In this document: piece after piece, positions 8,784 to 17,769 of the stretch
Layout: every line of letters begins with the position of its first letter
Numbering within the stretch: position 1 is the stretch's first letter
Assembly: GCA_964405435.1 (NCBI GenBank)
Contig: CAYOOD010000013.1
Span: 47,684 to 111,683 of the forward strand
Length of the DNA: 64,000 bases
Source: DVEG01 sp964405435
GTDB lineage: Bacteria > Cyanobacteriota > Cyanobacteriia > Cyanobacteriales > Oscillatoriaceae
Direction: 5' to 3'
The notes under the pieces: model-generated
Database searches by the model: none
What the model was told of the DNA's origin: nothing
What the model saw: only the letters and a program-made list of their open reading frames with translations
Position numbers and translations under genes: made by a program

Positions 8784-10715
8784 CTATATAATAATATCTG
8801 ATGGATTCGCGGTTCCCGTCAAAATGTCCGCTACTTGCACTGCCGTTAAAGTAGGATTGGCGCTCAAAATCAGCGCTGCCACACCCGTAACGTGGGGAGC
8901 CGCCATCGACGTGCCGCTCTTGGTGTCGTAGCCTCTCGGCGGGAATGTCGAGGGCACGTCCACTCCCGGAGCCACCAGATAATTTAGAGGTGTCGAGCCG
9001 GCACGGCTGCTAAATTCCGTCAGTTTCTTATTGCGATCGATCGCGCCCACGGCAATCACGCCCGGGCTGAGAGCCAAGTCTGCTGGGGGTTCTGGTGCGT
9101 TTTGAGATTCATTGCCGGCGGCGATGACAACCACCGCGCCCGCCGTCACGGCGTCGCGAATGGCGCGATTGACGATTTCGCTATTCGGATCGAGCGGATC
9201 GATCCCCAAGCTGATATTAATCGCCCTGGCTCCATTGGCGGCAGCATAGCGAATGCCATTCGCCAAGCTTTGATAATACAGCGATTCGTCGAGCTGCCCG
9301 TCGGGAAATACCTTTACGGGCACGATCTGGGCGCTGTAAGCAACGCCTGTGGTTCCCGTGCCATTTCTCGCGGCGGCGATCGTGCCGGCAACGTGGGTGC
9401 CGTGAGAATTTTCTGAAGAACTCGAGCTGGGGTTGCTGTCGTTATCTGCAAAGTCCCAACCCCGCACGTCATCGACAAAGCCGTTGCCGTCGTCGTCGAT
9501 GCCGTTTGCGGCGATTTCATCGGTATTTAACCAGATATTAGGCATTAAATCGGGGTGTTCGACGGTGACGCCATCATCGACGACGGCAACGACGACGCCG
9601 GAGCCGGTATAGCCAGAATTCCACGCTCCTGAAACGGCGATCGCGTTTAAATCTGCCGCATTTGTCCCCTCTGCCTGAGTTAAAACGGCAGCGGCAGGAA
9701 GCGAAGCAGCGCCAATCGCGCGGGCAACTGCCGCCGAGGCATCGACTAAACCGCGCCCAAAAGAGCTGTTAAAACTCGGATCGACAGAAGGAACAGCAGG
9801 AGAGACGGCGGCGGGAGTCGCCGATACAGTCAGGTTGTAGTTAGCCTCGCCCTGGAATTGCTCCACCCGCACATAGTAGGTTCCTGCCGGCAGGGGATAG
9901 CTGTTAATGCTTTCTGGCGAGAGATCCGTTTCGGTTGAGATATCGATCAAATCTTGGGGAATGTCCAGTTCGCCATCGCTGCCAATATCCTGCGCCAGCG
10001 TCAAATCGGCATCGCCCGTCAAGCCATTGAGACTGACGCTCACCGTGCTCGTGGTGGGGAGGGTGAAGCGGTAGGTGTCAGCCGGTTCGCTGGTTCCGAC
10101 AAAACCGCTCAGGGTTGTTGGGGCTTGGATTGAGCCGATATCTGCTGCGAGACTCAGGTTGAGAGTGGGATCTGGCGCTTCCGCGAGCCGTCCCTCATCT
10201 AAACCAAATTGAATAAAATGCTTGATGGGGCTCAACCCGCCGGGGCTGACGGCGGCGGCGACGTCCGGGTTACTGGCTAAATAATAGCGGGTATCGAAGA
10301 AGGGGCCGGGGTCGCGGCCTTCATATTGGCCAAATCGGACGAAATGTTCGATGCCCGTGAGGGGATCGGGGCTGGCGGCGCTGGCTTCTACGATCGCCGC
10401 GACGTCTGGGTTGTCTTGCAGGTAAAAATCGGTAAAGAAATCAAAAAATGGGTCTAGCCCTTCAAATTGACCGTATTCGATGAAATCTTGGATCGGGCTG
10501 GTGCCCGAGCTGCCGACAATATCTGCGACCTCTGGGTAAAGTTCCAGGTAAAACTGGGTGTCAAACAGGGGGCCGGGATCGCGCCCTTCATATTGACCGA
10601 AATCGACGAAGTGCTGGAATCCACCGGTGAAGCTGCCTGCTGCTACTGCCTGCGCTACGTCCGGGTTCTCGGCGAGATAATAGCTGTCTTCGTAGAGGGC
10701 GTTGATGTCTAACAT
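8784..10715 (-). CDS. Subtilisin-like (S8) serine protease with N-terminal repeats and PPC domain
   Basis: The protein of about 643 residues has three parts. Residues 1-190 hold four repeats of about 45 residues with the pattern YYLA-NPDVA followed by HF-x-FGQYEGRDP. About 195-310 is a bacterial pre-peptidase C-terminal (PPC) domain with DTYRFTLP and LPAGTYYVRVEQFQG. About 350-640 is the S8 catalytic domain with the triad Asp in VVAVVDDGV (about 377), His in HGTHVAG (about 438) and Ser in GTSMAAPHVTG (about 601). The start at 10715 (MLDINALYEDS) is preferred over an in-frame ATG 32 codons upstream because the first repeat begins there. No signal peptide is present, so export would need another route. 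The same kind of N-terminal repeat is found in the protein at 49904-51991. Confidence 0.9.
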   Translation of the reverse strand: MLDINALYEDSYYLAENPDVAQAVAAGSFTGGFQHFVDFGQYEGRDPGPLFDTQFYLELYPEVADIVGSSGTSPIQDFIEYGQFEGLDPFFDFFTDFYLQDNPDVAAIVEASAASPDPLTGIEHFVRFGQYEGRDPGPFFDTRYYLASNPDVAAAVSPGGLSPIKHFIQFGLDEGRLAEAPDPTLNLSLAADIGSIQAPTTLSGFVGTSEPADTYRFTLPTTSTVSVSLNGLTGDADLTLAQDIGSDGELDIPQDLIDISTETDLSPESINSYPLPAGTYYVRVEQFQGEANYNLTVSATPAAVSPAVPSVDPSFNSSFGRGLVDASAAVARAIGAASLPAAAVLTQAEGTNAADLNAIAVSGAWNSGYTGSGVVVAVVDDGVTVEHPDLMPNIWLNTDEIAANGIDDDGNGFVDDVRGWDFADNDSNPSSSSSENSHGTHVAGTIAAARNGTGTTGVAYSAQIVPVKVFPDGQLDESLYYQSLANGIRYAAANGARAINISLGIDPLDPNSEIVNRAIRDAVTAGAVVVIAAGNESQNAPEPPADLALSPGVIAVGAIDRNKKLTEFSSRAGSTPLNYLVAPGVDVPSTFPPRGYDTKSGTSMAAPHVTGVAALILSANPTLTAVQVADILTGTANPSDIII

Positions 10716-10917
10716 TTTTTGTAAAAATATTTTTGAATTTGATAAATGTCGAGGCTCTTTTGTTGCTTTTCCCGACAGATATAGAAGAACTTTCAGTCCG
10801 AGAGGTTCCAACCCTGATGTTTCGTTGCTAAGCTAGGTTGGCGCTAAAAATAGCAGGGGGAGAGATTTTAGGTTGTGGGAATTATAACAAGAATGCAGGC
10901 AGCGTGTGGGGCAGGTA

Positions 10918-11889
10918 ATGTCTGGGAGAATTAGAAAGGCAGTCAAGCCCGCGATCGCGCGCCTGAAGCCTTATCTGCGCTGGGCGATTCTGGGCGGGAC
11001 GCTGTTTTTTTTGGGGAAAACTCTCAAGGACAACTGGCGGGAAGTCGCGGCAATCCACATTGACGGGGCGGGGTGGGGAATGCTGGCGATCGCGCTTTTC
11101 GTCACCCTGATCGCCCACATTTGGGCGGCTTGGGTGTGGACTTGGATTCTGCGCTGGTTCAAGCAAGCCGTTCCGACGGGGTGGGCTGTGCGCGTTTACC
11201 TGAGAACCAATATTGCCAAGTACCTGCCGGGGAATGTCTGGCACTTTTACGGTCGCGTTGTCGCCGTCACGGAGGCGGGCGTCTCCCCTGGAGTAGCGAC
11301 GCTGAGCGTGTTGCTCGAACCCCTGCTGATGGCGGTGGCGGCGCTGTCGATCGCCGTGGCGGGGATTCCGGGGCTTTTGGCGGCACCGGGGGTGCTGTGC
11401 GCGCCGGCGGTACTGCTGCTGATTCACCCCCGGATTTTAAACCCAGCGCTGCAGTTGGCGGCGCGATCGAAGGGGGCGGCGGGCGAGGTGGTGCTGCTCG
11501 ATCGCTATCCTTTGGGGCTGTTGCTGGGAGAAATAGGATTTTTGGGGCTGCGCGGGGCGGGATTTTTATTCACGTTGGCGGCGATCGCTTCCCCAGACAC
11601 CCTACACCTAAAGCTTTTATCCAAACTGCCCCTGCTGCTGAGTGCGTTTAGCTTCGCATGGCTGCTGGGGTTGGTTGTCCCGGGAGCGCCGGGAGGAATT
11701 GGCGTATTTGAAGCGACGGTAACGGGACTTTTAGAAAGCGATTTTGGAGCGGCTGCGCTCCTGAGTGCGGTTGCCTTCTACCGCCTGACAAGCGTTCTAG
11801 CGGAAGCTATGGGCGCGTTGATTGGGGCGCAGAAGCCCTCTGGCGCGACGCGCCTGTTGCGCCGCTGGTTCAAATTGAAATCGGAATAA
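10918..11889 (+). CDS. YbhN/UPF0104-type (lysylphosphatidylglycerol synthase TM-like) membrane protein
   Basis: The protein of 323 residues has about seven to eight hydrophobic segments. It carries the family's conserved parts: LRTNIAKYLPGNVWHFYGR near residue 95, and a late VVPGAPGGIGVFEATV near 255. These integral membrane proteins resemble the flippase half of lysylphosphatidylglycerol synthase (MprF) without the aminoacyl-transferase domain. A role in lipid or glycolipid translocation is assumed for the family but not shown here. The ATG at 10918 is preferred to a GTG at 10906. The last 20 bases overlap, tail to tail, the stop end of the gene at 11870-13357. Confidence 0.8.
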   Translation: MSGRIRKAVKPAIARLKPYLRWAILGGTLFFLGKTLKDNWREVAAIHIDGAGWGMLAIALFVTLIAHIWAAWVWTWILRWFKQAVPTGWAVRVYLRTNIAKYLPGNVWHFYGRVVAVTEAGVSPGVATLSVLLEPLLMAVAALSIAVAGIPGLLAAPGVLCAPAVLLLIHPRILNPALQLAARSKGAAGEVVLLDRYPLGLLLGEIGFLGLRGAGFLFTLAAIASPDTLHLKLLSKLPLLLSAFSFAWLLGLVVPGAPGGIGVFEATVTGLLESDFGAAALLSAVAFYRLTSVLAEAMGALIGAQKPSGATRLLRRWFKLKSE

Positions 11890-13357
11890 TATCCGCATCC
11901 GTTAATGATACGTCTTCCTCGACGGCAAAGGGGTTGGCGTCTGCTTCTGGGGGGGCTTCCTCGAAGGTAAAGGGGTTGGCGTCTGCTTCTGCGGGGGCTT
12001 CCTCGCCCCCGGCAGTATCTGCCTGCGCTTCTTCGCTGTCGTCGTCGAGCAATTTTAGCTGGGAAAAAATTCGATAGTCCTGAATGTCAACCGCAGTGGG
12101 AATATCTGAATTTCCTTTTCTCATTTGAAGTAAATTATATTGCACGCTGTCGTCGTAAATCACAAACGTGATTCTGACGATTTCGAGAAAATTAACAACC
12201 CACTTGCATTCTTCCTCGGGGTAGTTCAGATAATATTGAATTAGCTCAGCCAGACATGCCTCTAGGTGAGGGCGAACTGGCTTGCAGATCAGGGTAATCT
12301 TGAGCAGGATGATGACTAAGGTGAGGGTGTGCCCTTGCGAGAGGAGCAAAACAAAGAGAGAGGAGGGTTTGTGGCGATCTTCGGTTGTCAGAAATTCGAC
12401 AACCCGCTTGCAAGTTCTGAGTAAAAGCGCGTCGTTTAGCAGCTTGTCGTTTTGATCCTCATAAAGCGGTTGGAGTTTTTTGCTTAATTTGACATTCAGC
12501 GCCAAAACGCACTCTCGACGTTCGACGGAATAGATGAGATATTTTTGCAGGCTTTGTTTGAAGCTTTTATATTTGAGTCCCTCTGTTTGTTGAATGAAAA
12601 TATTGGCAATGTTCGTGTAGCTAAATTGGCCGCGCTTGGCTACAATCATTTTAATGAGCTGCAGGACTTCATCGCCGAGGCTGGTAGGATTCTTGGGTTT
12701 CTGGTCTGTGGCGGCCATTAAATGGCCGCGAGCGGTATACATGGCCAAATCGAACTTAAATTTTTCCTTGAGCTGCTGGGCTTGCATTCTAGCAGCTTCC
12801 CGCTGTTCTGGGGAGTTTTTTACATTGACATATTGATGCACCAAGAGGTAAGAGGTATAGCGATCGCTCCAGTGTCGCTCTTCCCGCTCGTCGTAGCGGG
12901 AGGCAAATAGCTTCAGCTCGTCGTAATCTTTGCTATTGATGAAATTAAACAGCCATTTTCTCAAGTGATTGAGGGTCATAGACGAAGTTTCTTCGTCAAT
13001 CACTGGCGTATCAAATAATTCGATTAATTTCTGAATTTCCGAGTATTTTCTCGTGGCAGACCAGTTATTGATAACGATATAACACGAGCGCTTGAGCGTA
13101 TTCCTAAACTCTTCTTCGTCATTGGTTAAAATAATTTCATAAAGAGCCTGGATGCTGTCTTTATTTGCTGGCTCTCTGTGATAAATATATAAATTTTTAA
13201 ATTCCTCTATAACTCCATACGGCAGCCAAGTTTTGACGATTTCCAGGAAAAAACGAAAGATTTTTTCCTGAGACTTTTGAATAATTTTTCTCTGTTCGCT
13301 GAGTTGAAGCTCAGTGTCAGTTTGAAAAGCAGTTGCTACCTGATTTTTCCCGATCAT
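11870..13357 (-). CDS. Large helical protein of unknown function
   Basis: The 495-residue protein is not recognised. Residues 1-420 are predicted by eye to be almost entirely helical, rich in Leu, Lys and Glu, without enzymatic motifs or membrane spans. The tail (about 430-495) is acidic and contains a duplicated element, EEAP-x-EADANPF followed by EEAPPEADANPF, so the C-terminus is probably disordered. An AAGGGTGG-like ribosome-binding site precedes the ATG at 13357. It overlaps the neighbouring membrane-protein gene by 20 bases in convergent orientation. A second large helical unknown lies at 16538-17650, with two unrelated genes between. Confidence 0.75.
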   Translation of the reverse strand: MIGKNQVATAFQTDTELQLSEQRKIIQKSQEKIFRFFLEIVKTWLPYGVIEEFKNLYIYHREPANKDSIQALYEIILTNDEEEFRNTLKRSCYIVINNWSATRKYSEIQKLIELFDTPVIDEETSSMTLNHLRKWLFNFINSKDYDELKLFASRYDEREERHWSDRYTSYLLVHQYVNVKNSPEQREAARMQAQQLKEKFKFDLAMYTARGHLMAATDQKPKNPTSLGDEVLQLIKMIVAKRGQFSYTNIANIFIQQTEGLKYKSFKQSLQKYLIYSVERRECVLALNVKLSKKLQPLYEDQNDKLLNDALLLRTCKRVVEFLTTEDRHKPSSLFVLLLSQGHTLTLVIILLKITLICKPVRPHLEACLAELIQYYLNYPEEECKWVVNFLEIVRITFVIYDDSVQYNLLQMRKGNSDIPTAVDIQDYRIFSQLKLLDDDSEEAQADTAGGEEAPAEADANPFTFEEAPPEADANPFAVEEDVSLTDADIIPISI

Positions 13358-13901
13358 AAACCCACCCTTATCTTTTCAAGTGTCTCAGGACTTGCGGAGT
13401 CTTCTGTGCTAAATAGAGCAGAACTTCGGGCGATTCGCTATCGCGAAACTCTCGCTTCACGCGCTTGTCCCTCAACAGAAGTATAACGGCGGCCAGTCCC
13501 TTTAGTTTGGGAGGAAGGCATAATTCATTTTATTCCCCCAGTCCGCATTTGCAAAGACTCTTTACGAGCTGATTTCAAAAGGCGGTGTTCTAGCTTGTTG
13601 GAGCAGTATTTCGTTCGCGCGTTGCGCGAATCGCTGGCGGGCGAAAGCGCTGCTCGCAGCGAGTGCTGCCGCCATACAGGCAGTTGCAGCAGACGGGATC
13701 GCGGCGAGTCGTCGCGGTGGGGGTGGCGAAAGCGACGCGAGAGGACATGGCGCAGAAAAACAACCCCATGCTTTTTAATAGTGCATCATTTGTCAAGCTA
13801 GTATAGCGATCGGGGGCTGCGACAAAATGTGATAATTTTTAGCGATCGCTGTGATATCGATCGCTACTACTTGAGGATGTCAGCCGTGGGGGAGATGTCC
13901 A
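13358..13901. other. Intergenic stretch without a supported gene
   Basis: Frames on both strands around 13590-13801 overlap each other, are Arg/Cys-rich and have no ribosome-binding sites; they look like chance frames. Short inverted motifs such as GCGCGTTGCGCG are present near 13617, and several HIP1 octamers near 13800-13860. Confidence 0.5.
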
Positions 13902-14678
13902 TCACCAAAAAGCGATTAAGTCGCGCTGCGCCCACACCATCAACAGCCCGCTAATCCCCATCATGGCGATGACGATCTGGCGGAATTGGAAGTCGCTCAT
14001 TTTTTTGAGGAAGTGCTGCCCGATCCAATTGGCAGGGACTGCTGCCAAACCGATCGCCAAACCATAGCCGAGGTATTCAGGCGTCAGGGCTCCTAAGAGC
14101 GCATACGTCACCATTTTGGCCACATGAATCACGACAACATGGGCAGCTTTTGTCGCGACCATCTCTTCTTTGAGCAAGCCATAATTCAGGTAAAACGGAT
14201 TCATCGTCGGTCCGCTGCTGCCAATGATTCCAGAAACAAAGGCATACACAAACCCAATCGGCAAGAACTGCCAAGCCTGAACCGAAAAAATGCGCTCTTT
14301 TTTGCCAAAACCGAAGCTAAAAACCGCAATAATCAGAAATGCGCCGATCGCGAGTTGCAGCCAGTCGAGCCGAATTTGCGTGAAGGTATAAGCCCCCAAA
14401 ACCCCGCCCAGGATGGCTCCGGGCAAGTACCACCGGGTAACGGGCCAATTGAGGTGTTCCCAAAACATCCAGATGCGGTGAGAATTTCCCAGGAGCATAC
14501 CCGTGGTAATGGTCGGCGCAACCGCAGGTGCACCGAGCAAGAAATTGACCACCGGTACGAGCACGAGGGGAGAGCCGCCGCCAGCTATGGCGCTGACTGA
14601 CCATGCGACAAAGCTAATCGGGATGAGGAAAACAAAAGTCATGGAATTGCCGTTAATCGGTGCGCAATATTGTTTCAT
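13902..14678 (-). CDS. TauE/SafE-family sulfite/organosulfonate exporter-like membrane protein
   Basis: The protein of about 258 residues has roughly eight hydrophobic segments. It shows the two-fold repeated family signature: an N-terminal segment with AIAGGGSPLVLVPVVNFLLG followed by APAVAPTITTGMLLGNS, and a second-half segment with AFVSGIIGSSGPTMNPFYL. The family (DUF81) moves small anions, often sulfur compounds, across the inner membrane; the substrate here is unknown. The start is uncertain: ATG at 14678 or ATG at 14642, just before the first membrane span; neither has a clear ribosome-binding site. It is divergent from the DegT-type aminotransferase. Confidence 0.85.
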   Translation of the reverse strand: MKQYCAPINGNSMTFVFLIPISFVAWSVSAIAGGGSPLVLVPVVNFLLGAPAVAPTITTGMLLGNSHRIWMFWEHLNWPVTRWYLPGAILGGVLGAYTFTQIRLDWLQLAIGAFLIIAVFSFGFGKKERIFSVQAWQFLPIGFVYAFVSGIIGSSGPTMNPFYLNYGLLKEEMVATKAAHVVVIHVAKMVTYALLGALTPEYLGYGLAIGLAAVPANWIGQHFLKKMSDFQFRQIVIAMMGISGLLMVWAQRDLIAFW

Positions 14679-14982
14679 TGTGCCACTTTTGCTAAAAATG
14701 GCGCGGCTCGTCTGCGCGTGGCTGTTGACGCTTGATGGCGGCAATCTTTCGACTTCGGCGATCGCGGCGAGATCGTTTGCCGTTATAAGATTGTCGGTGT
14801 CTGCTATTTCTCTATCCGTTTTCGCCCTTCCCCTGCTTCCTCAGCGCTGAGCGCTTGCCAAGCTCTGACGCTCTGACTCTCCCACTCCCCCCCCCTTCCC
14901 CTACTTAGAGAGCTCTCCCGCCTGCAATCGACGGGCTGCGTCTGGGATAATCACAAAAACTATCAATGTGTGGTGTAAGCGA
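14679..14982. other. Divergent promoter region between TauE-like and DegT-like genes
   Basis: Contains a C-rich tract near 14880-14900 (CCCACTCCCCCCCCC) and no supported gene. Promoters for both flanking genes should lie here, but no clear -10/-35 pair was singled out. Confidence 0.4.
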
Positions 14983-16176
14983 GTGAATAACATACCCCCT
15001 CTGGATCTGGCGCAACAGTACCAAAGCATTAGCGAAGAAGTCACGCAAGCTGTTTTAGGGGTACTGGCCTCTGGCCGTTATATCGGCGGCCCCTGGGTGG
15101 AGGGTTTCGAGCAGCAGTTTGCGTCTTATATCGGGGTGTCGGAATGCGTGGCGTGCAATTCCGGCACGGACGCCCTGTATCTGGCGCTGCGCGCTTTGAA
15201 TATCGGCCCTGGGGATGAGGTGATGACGACGCCTTTCACGTTTGTGGCGACGGCGGAGGCGATCGCCAATGTCGGCGCGACGCCGGTTTTTATCGATATT
15301 GACCCAGATACTTACAATCTCGACCTCAATCAAGTAGAGGCGGCGATCGGCTCGCGCACGCGGGCAATCCTGCCGGTGCACTTGTTTGGCCAGCCGGCGG
15401 ACATGACCCGCTTGATGGCGATCGCGCAGGCTCGCCATCTGACCGTGATTGAAGACTGCGCCCAGTCTACCGGGGCGGAATGGGCGGGAAAAAAAGTCGG
15501 CAGCATCGGGCACGTCGGCTGTTTTAGTTTCTTCCCGACTAAAAATCTAGGTGCCTGCGGGGACGGCGGGGCTGTGACGACGAACGACCCGGCGATCGCT
15601 GCCCAAATTCGGGCCATCAAAGAACACGGCCAAACGGCGCGCTACTGTTCCGTCACGAGCGGCATCAACAGCCGCCTAGATGCCGTGCAAGCAGCCATCC
15701 TCCAAATCAAATTGCGCTATCTCGATACCTGGAATCAGCAGCGTCGAGACATTGCGGCGCGCTACCACCAGTTGCTCGAAACGGTTCCGGGCATCGAAAG
15801 ACCCCGGGAATTGCCAGGAGGTACGGGCGTCTGGAATCAATACACGATTCGCCTGGTGGGCAGCGAGGGGGAAGGTGCGGAACACTCGCGCTATCCCGAC
15901 AAAGCCGCCTTTCGCGACAGCATCCGCACTCAGTTGATGCAGCGCGGCGTCAGTTCGATGGTTTATTACCCCTTGCCTTTGCACCTGCAGCCCGTTTACG
16001 AATCTCTCGGCTACAAGCCTGGTCAGTTACCCGTCAGCGAACAGTTCGCCGCTGAGGTGCTGTCGCTGCCCATGTTTCCAGAGCTGTCCCTCGATCAGCT
16101 TCACCAGGTTGTTTGGAGCCTGAAGGATTGCTTGACGCCACCGGTTCCCTCGGCTACAGTGGCGAAAGAACTCTGA
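14983..16176 (+). CDS. DegT/DnrJ/EryC1/StrS-family PLP aminotransferase
   Basis: The protein of about 397 residues is a sugar-nucleotide aminotransferase by family. It shows GRYIGGPWVEGFEQQFA near residue 31, CNSGTDALYLALRAL near 58, and GDEVMTTPFTFVATAEAI near 77. The acidic IEDCAQSTGA follows, and the PLP-binding lysine lies in FFPTKNLGACGDGGAV (about Lys187). Such enzymes transaminate keto-sugar nucleotides used in exopolysaccharide, O-antigen or glycolipid synthesis. The start is taken at GTG 14983 (MNNIPPLDL); a second GTG at 14968 is in frame, and both lack a good ribosome-binding site. No sugar-pathway partners are adjacent. Confidence 0.9.
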   Translation: MNNIPPLDLAQQYQSISEEVTQAVLGVLASGRYIGGPWVEGFEQQFASYIGVSECVACNSGTDALYLALRALNIGPGDEVMTTPFTFVATAEAIANVGATPVFIDIDPDTYNLDLNQVEAAIGSRTRAILPVHLFGQPADMTRLMAIAQARHLTVIEDCAQSTGAEWAGKKVGSIGHVGCFSFFPTKNLGACGDGGAVTTNDPAIAAQIRAIKEHGQTARYCSVTSGINSRLDAVQAAILQIKLRYLDTWNQQRRDIAARYHQLLETVPGIERPRELPGGTGVWNQYTIRLVGSEGEGAEHSRYPDKAAFRDSIRTQLMQRGVSSMVYYPLPLHLQPVYESLGYKPGQLPVSEQFAAEVLSLPMFPELSLDQLHQVVWSLKDCLTPPVPSATVAKEL

Positions 16177-16537
16177 GCGTTTCTTTTTGCTAGCAGGGGG
16201 CGAGGGTCGGTAGGGAACTGGGGCGATCGGGTGTTGGCGTCGGCGAGGGCGATCGTTCCTTTGCAACTGACCGACCCGAATATGACTGCGGGCTTTCACT
16301 CTTTGACTTCATTAAGGCGCTCTCGACCGGCACGCGGCTGAGTACCGCTTGCCGGCAAGGCTGACACCCATTCTGGGTGATACCCTGCCCTGTGGCGTAG
16401 TAAGATAGAGAGAGTAAGCCTTCTGGCTGCTAGCAACCGCCAGGAAGAAGAACCAGCACTCAGGCAGCCGCGTGAAGCTAGTTCAAGCGATAGCGAATCG
16501 GCAAGTGTTTGCAGTGCATTCTACAGGAGAAGAACCA
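16177..16537. other. Intergenic leader of the helical unknown protein
   Basis: No gene is supported. G/C-rich inverted motifs such as GAGTACCGCTTGCCGGCAAG near 16340-16360 and ACCCATTCTGGGT near 16368-16380 suggest some secondary structure in a 5' leader, but no known RNA family was recognised. Confidence 0.4.
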
Positions 16538-17650
16538 ATGGAAAATCTCGCAGTTCTAGATGATGTTGTTAAGGATTTAGAACGCAATGAAAGTTTAATA
16601 AAAATTAAAAAACTCCTCTTGTGTTCTTGGCAAGGTAAATGGGAAAATGACGAAAAAAAATTAGAAGCGCTAGACTTATCTGTCTTAGTTCAAGAGGTAT
16701 ATAAAATAGCTCCGAGTTACGGGGAGCTGAAATCGATCCTCATCCAGGTCGTAAAAAAGCTGAATAAAAAAGTCCAGTATTTTCTGATAGCTAACACGCT
16801 CATCCAGAAACTCAGCAAGTTATACCCCGACAGTGTAGCGAAAAGAAAAAGAATCAGGACGCAACTGAGACAGTTGAAAAAAGGGGTAAAATATCCTTAC
16901 GACCTCTACGACTTGAAGTTTTCCGTTTCGCGGGACTCGACGGTCAGGTTAGCTAAAATTCTCGTTTTTTCGGCGCTCAATTACAAATTTGCCTACAGCA
17001 CTCAGGATTGGGCAACGCTGGATTCTCTGGAATTTGACGAATTGGTGCGATCGCTTTTTTATGCCTGCGAAACGCCGGAAGACTTGGAATTTCGGCTCTA
17101 CGGGACAGCGGCTTGTTTGGAGGAACCAGAAAAGCAGCTAAAAACAGCGAGTCTCATCGTGGAGTCGATGCTTCCCTACTATCAATACCTGCAAAAGGGT
17201 CGGGACATTACCGAAGATGTGGATGAAGATGAAACCACGGAAATCCAATTTGCCATCAGTTCTCGCAACAATGCTCACTCGGTGTTATCGGTTCCGACGG
17301 GACCCGATCGCGACGATGACAGCGCCTATTTCGTCCTGCTGACACCGGCAGAAGAAGCGAAAGTCGGCAGCGAGGAGGGCGAAGCCAAACTCGGCGAGTC
17401 TCTGAAAAAGCAACTAGAAATAGAAGCCGCTGTCAGAGGCATGGTAGAACGCCGCGTCGGAGAGGTGGTGACGGCGATCGAAAACAGCGTTAAAGATCTA
17501 GAAGCGTATTTAGAGCAGCAATGGGATGAGGAAATTTCTCACGTCTACCTGCCGCTCAAATATCAAACGCTGAGAAATTTTGTCCAAGACATTCAGCTCA
17601 AGTCGCTGGAAATCTTGCAAAAAATCGAGGATCGGGAAAGACGGAATTAA
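16538..17650 (+). CDS. Helical protein of unknown function
   Basis: The protein of 370 residues starts at ATG 16538 (MENLAVLDD), supported by AGGAGA seven bases upstream. It is Lys/Leu/Glu-rich and looks almost wholly helical. Residues 1-235 are basic, including QLRQLKKGVKYPYDLYDLKF, and the segment from 236 onward is acidic with a likely coiled coil at the C-terminus (QLEIEAAVRGMVERRVGEVV). No membrane span, signal peptide or catalytic motif is seen, and the family is not recognised. Confidence 0.75.
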   Translation: MENLAVLDDVVKDLERNESLIKIKKLLLCSWQGKWENDEKKLEALDLSVLVQEVYKIAPSYGELKSILIQVVKKLNKKVQYFLIANTLIQKLSKLYPDSVAKRKRIRTQLRQLKKGVKYPYDLYDLKFSVSRDSTVRLAKILVFSALNYKFAYSTQDWATLDSLEFDELVRSLFYACETPEDLEFRLYGTAACLEEPEKQLKTASLIVESMLPYYQYLQKGRDITEDVDEDETTEIQFAISSRNNAHSVLSVPTGPDRDDDSAYFVLLTPAEEAKVGSEEGEAKLGESLKKQLEIEAAVRGMVERRVGEVVTAIENSVKDLEAYLEQQWDEEISHVYLPLKYQTLRNFVQDIQLKSLEILQKIEDRERRN

Positions 17651-17678
17651 AAAAAACCTTCGCAGCAGTCGCAATTTA

Positions 17679-17710
17679 GAAACCCGGGTTCTTAAAGAAA
17701 CCGGGTTTCT
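17679..17710. repeat. Dispersed AGAAACCCGG palindrome, copy 2
   Basis: AGAAACCCGG at 17679-17688 is followed by GTTCTTAAAGAA and then by CCGGGTTTCT at 17701-17710. The outer ten bases are a perfect inverted repeat. Confidence 0.9.
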
Positions 17711-17769
17711 GGCTGGATTCGGAGCGGGCAGGGAAATAAACTAATGCCTGTAACAGATGAACCAAATCG

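Noticed and set aside
13590..13801. Pair of overlapping 68-codon frames on opposite strands
   Set aside because: Both are Arg/Cys/Thr-rich, lack ribosome-binding sites and mirror each other, as expected by chance in GC-rich DNA.
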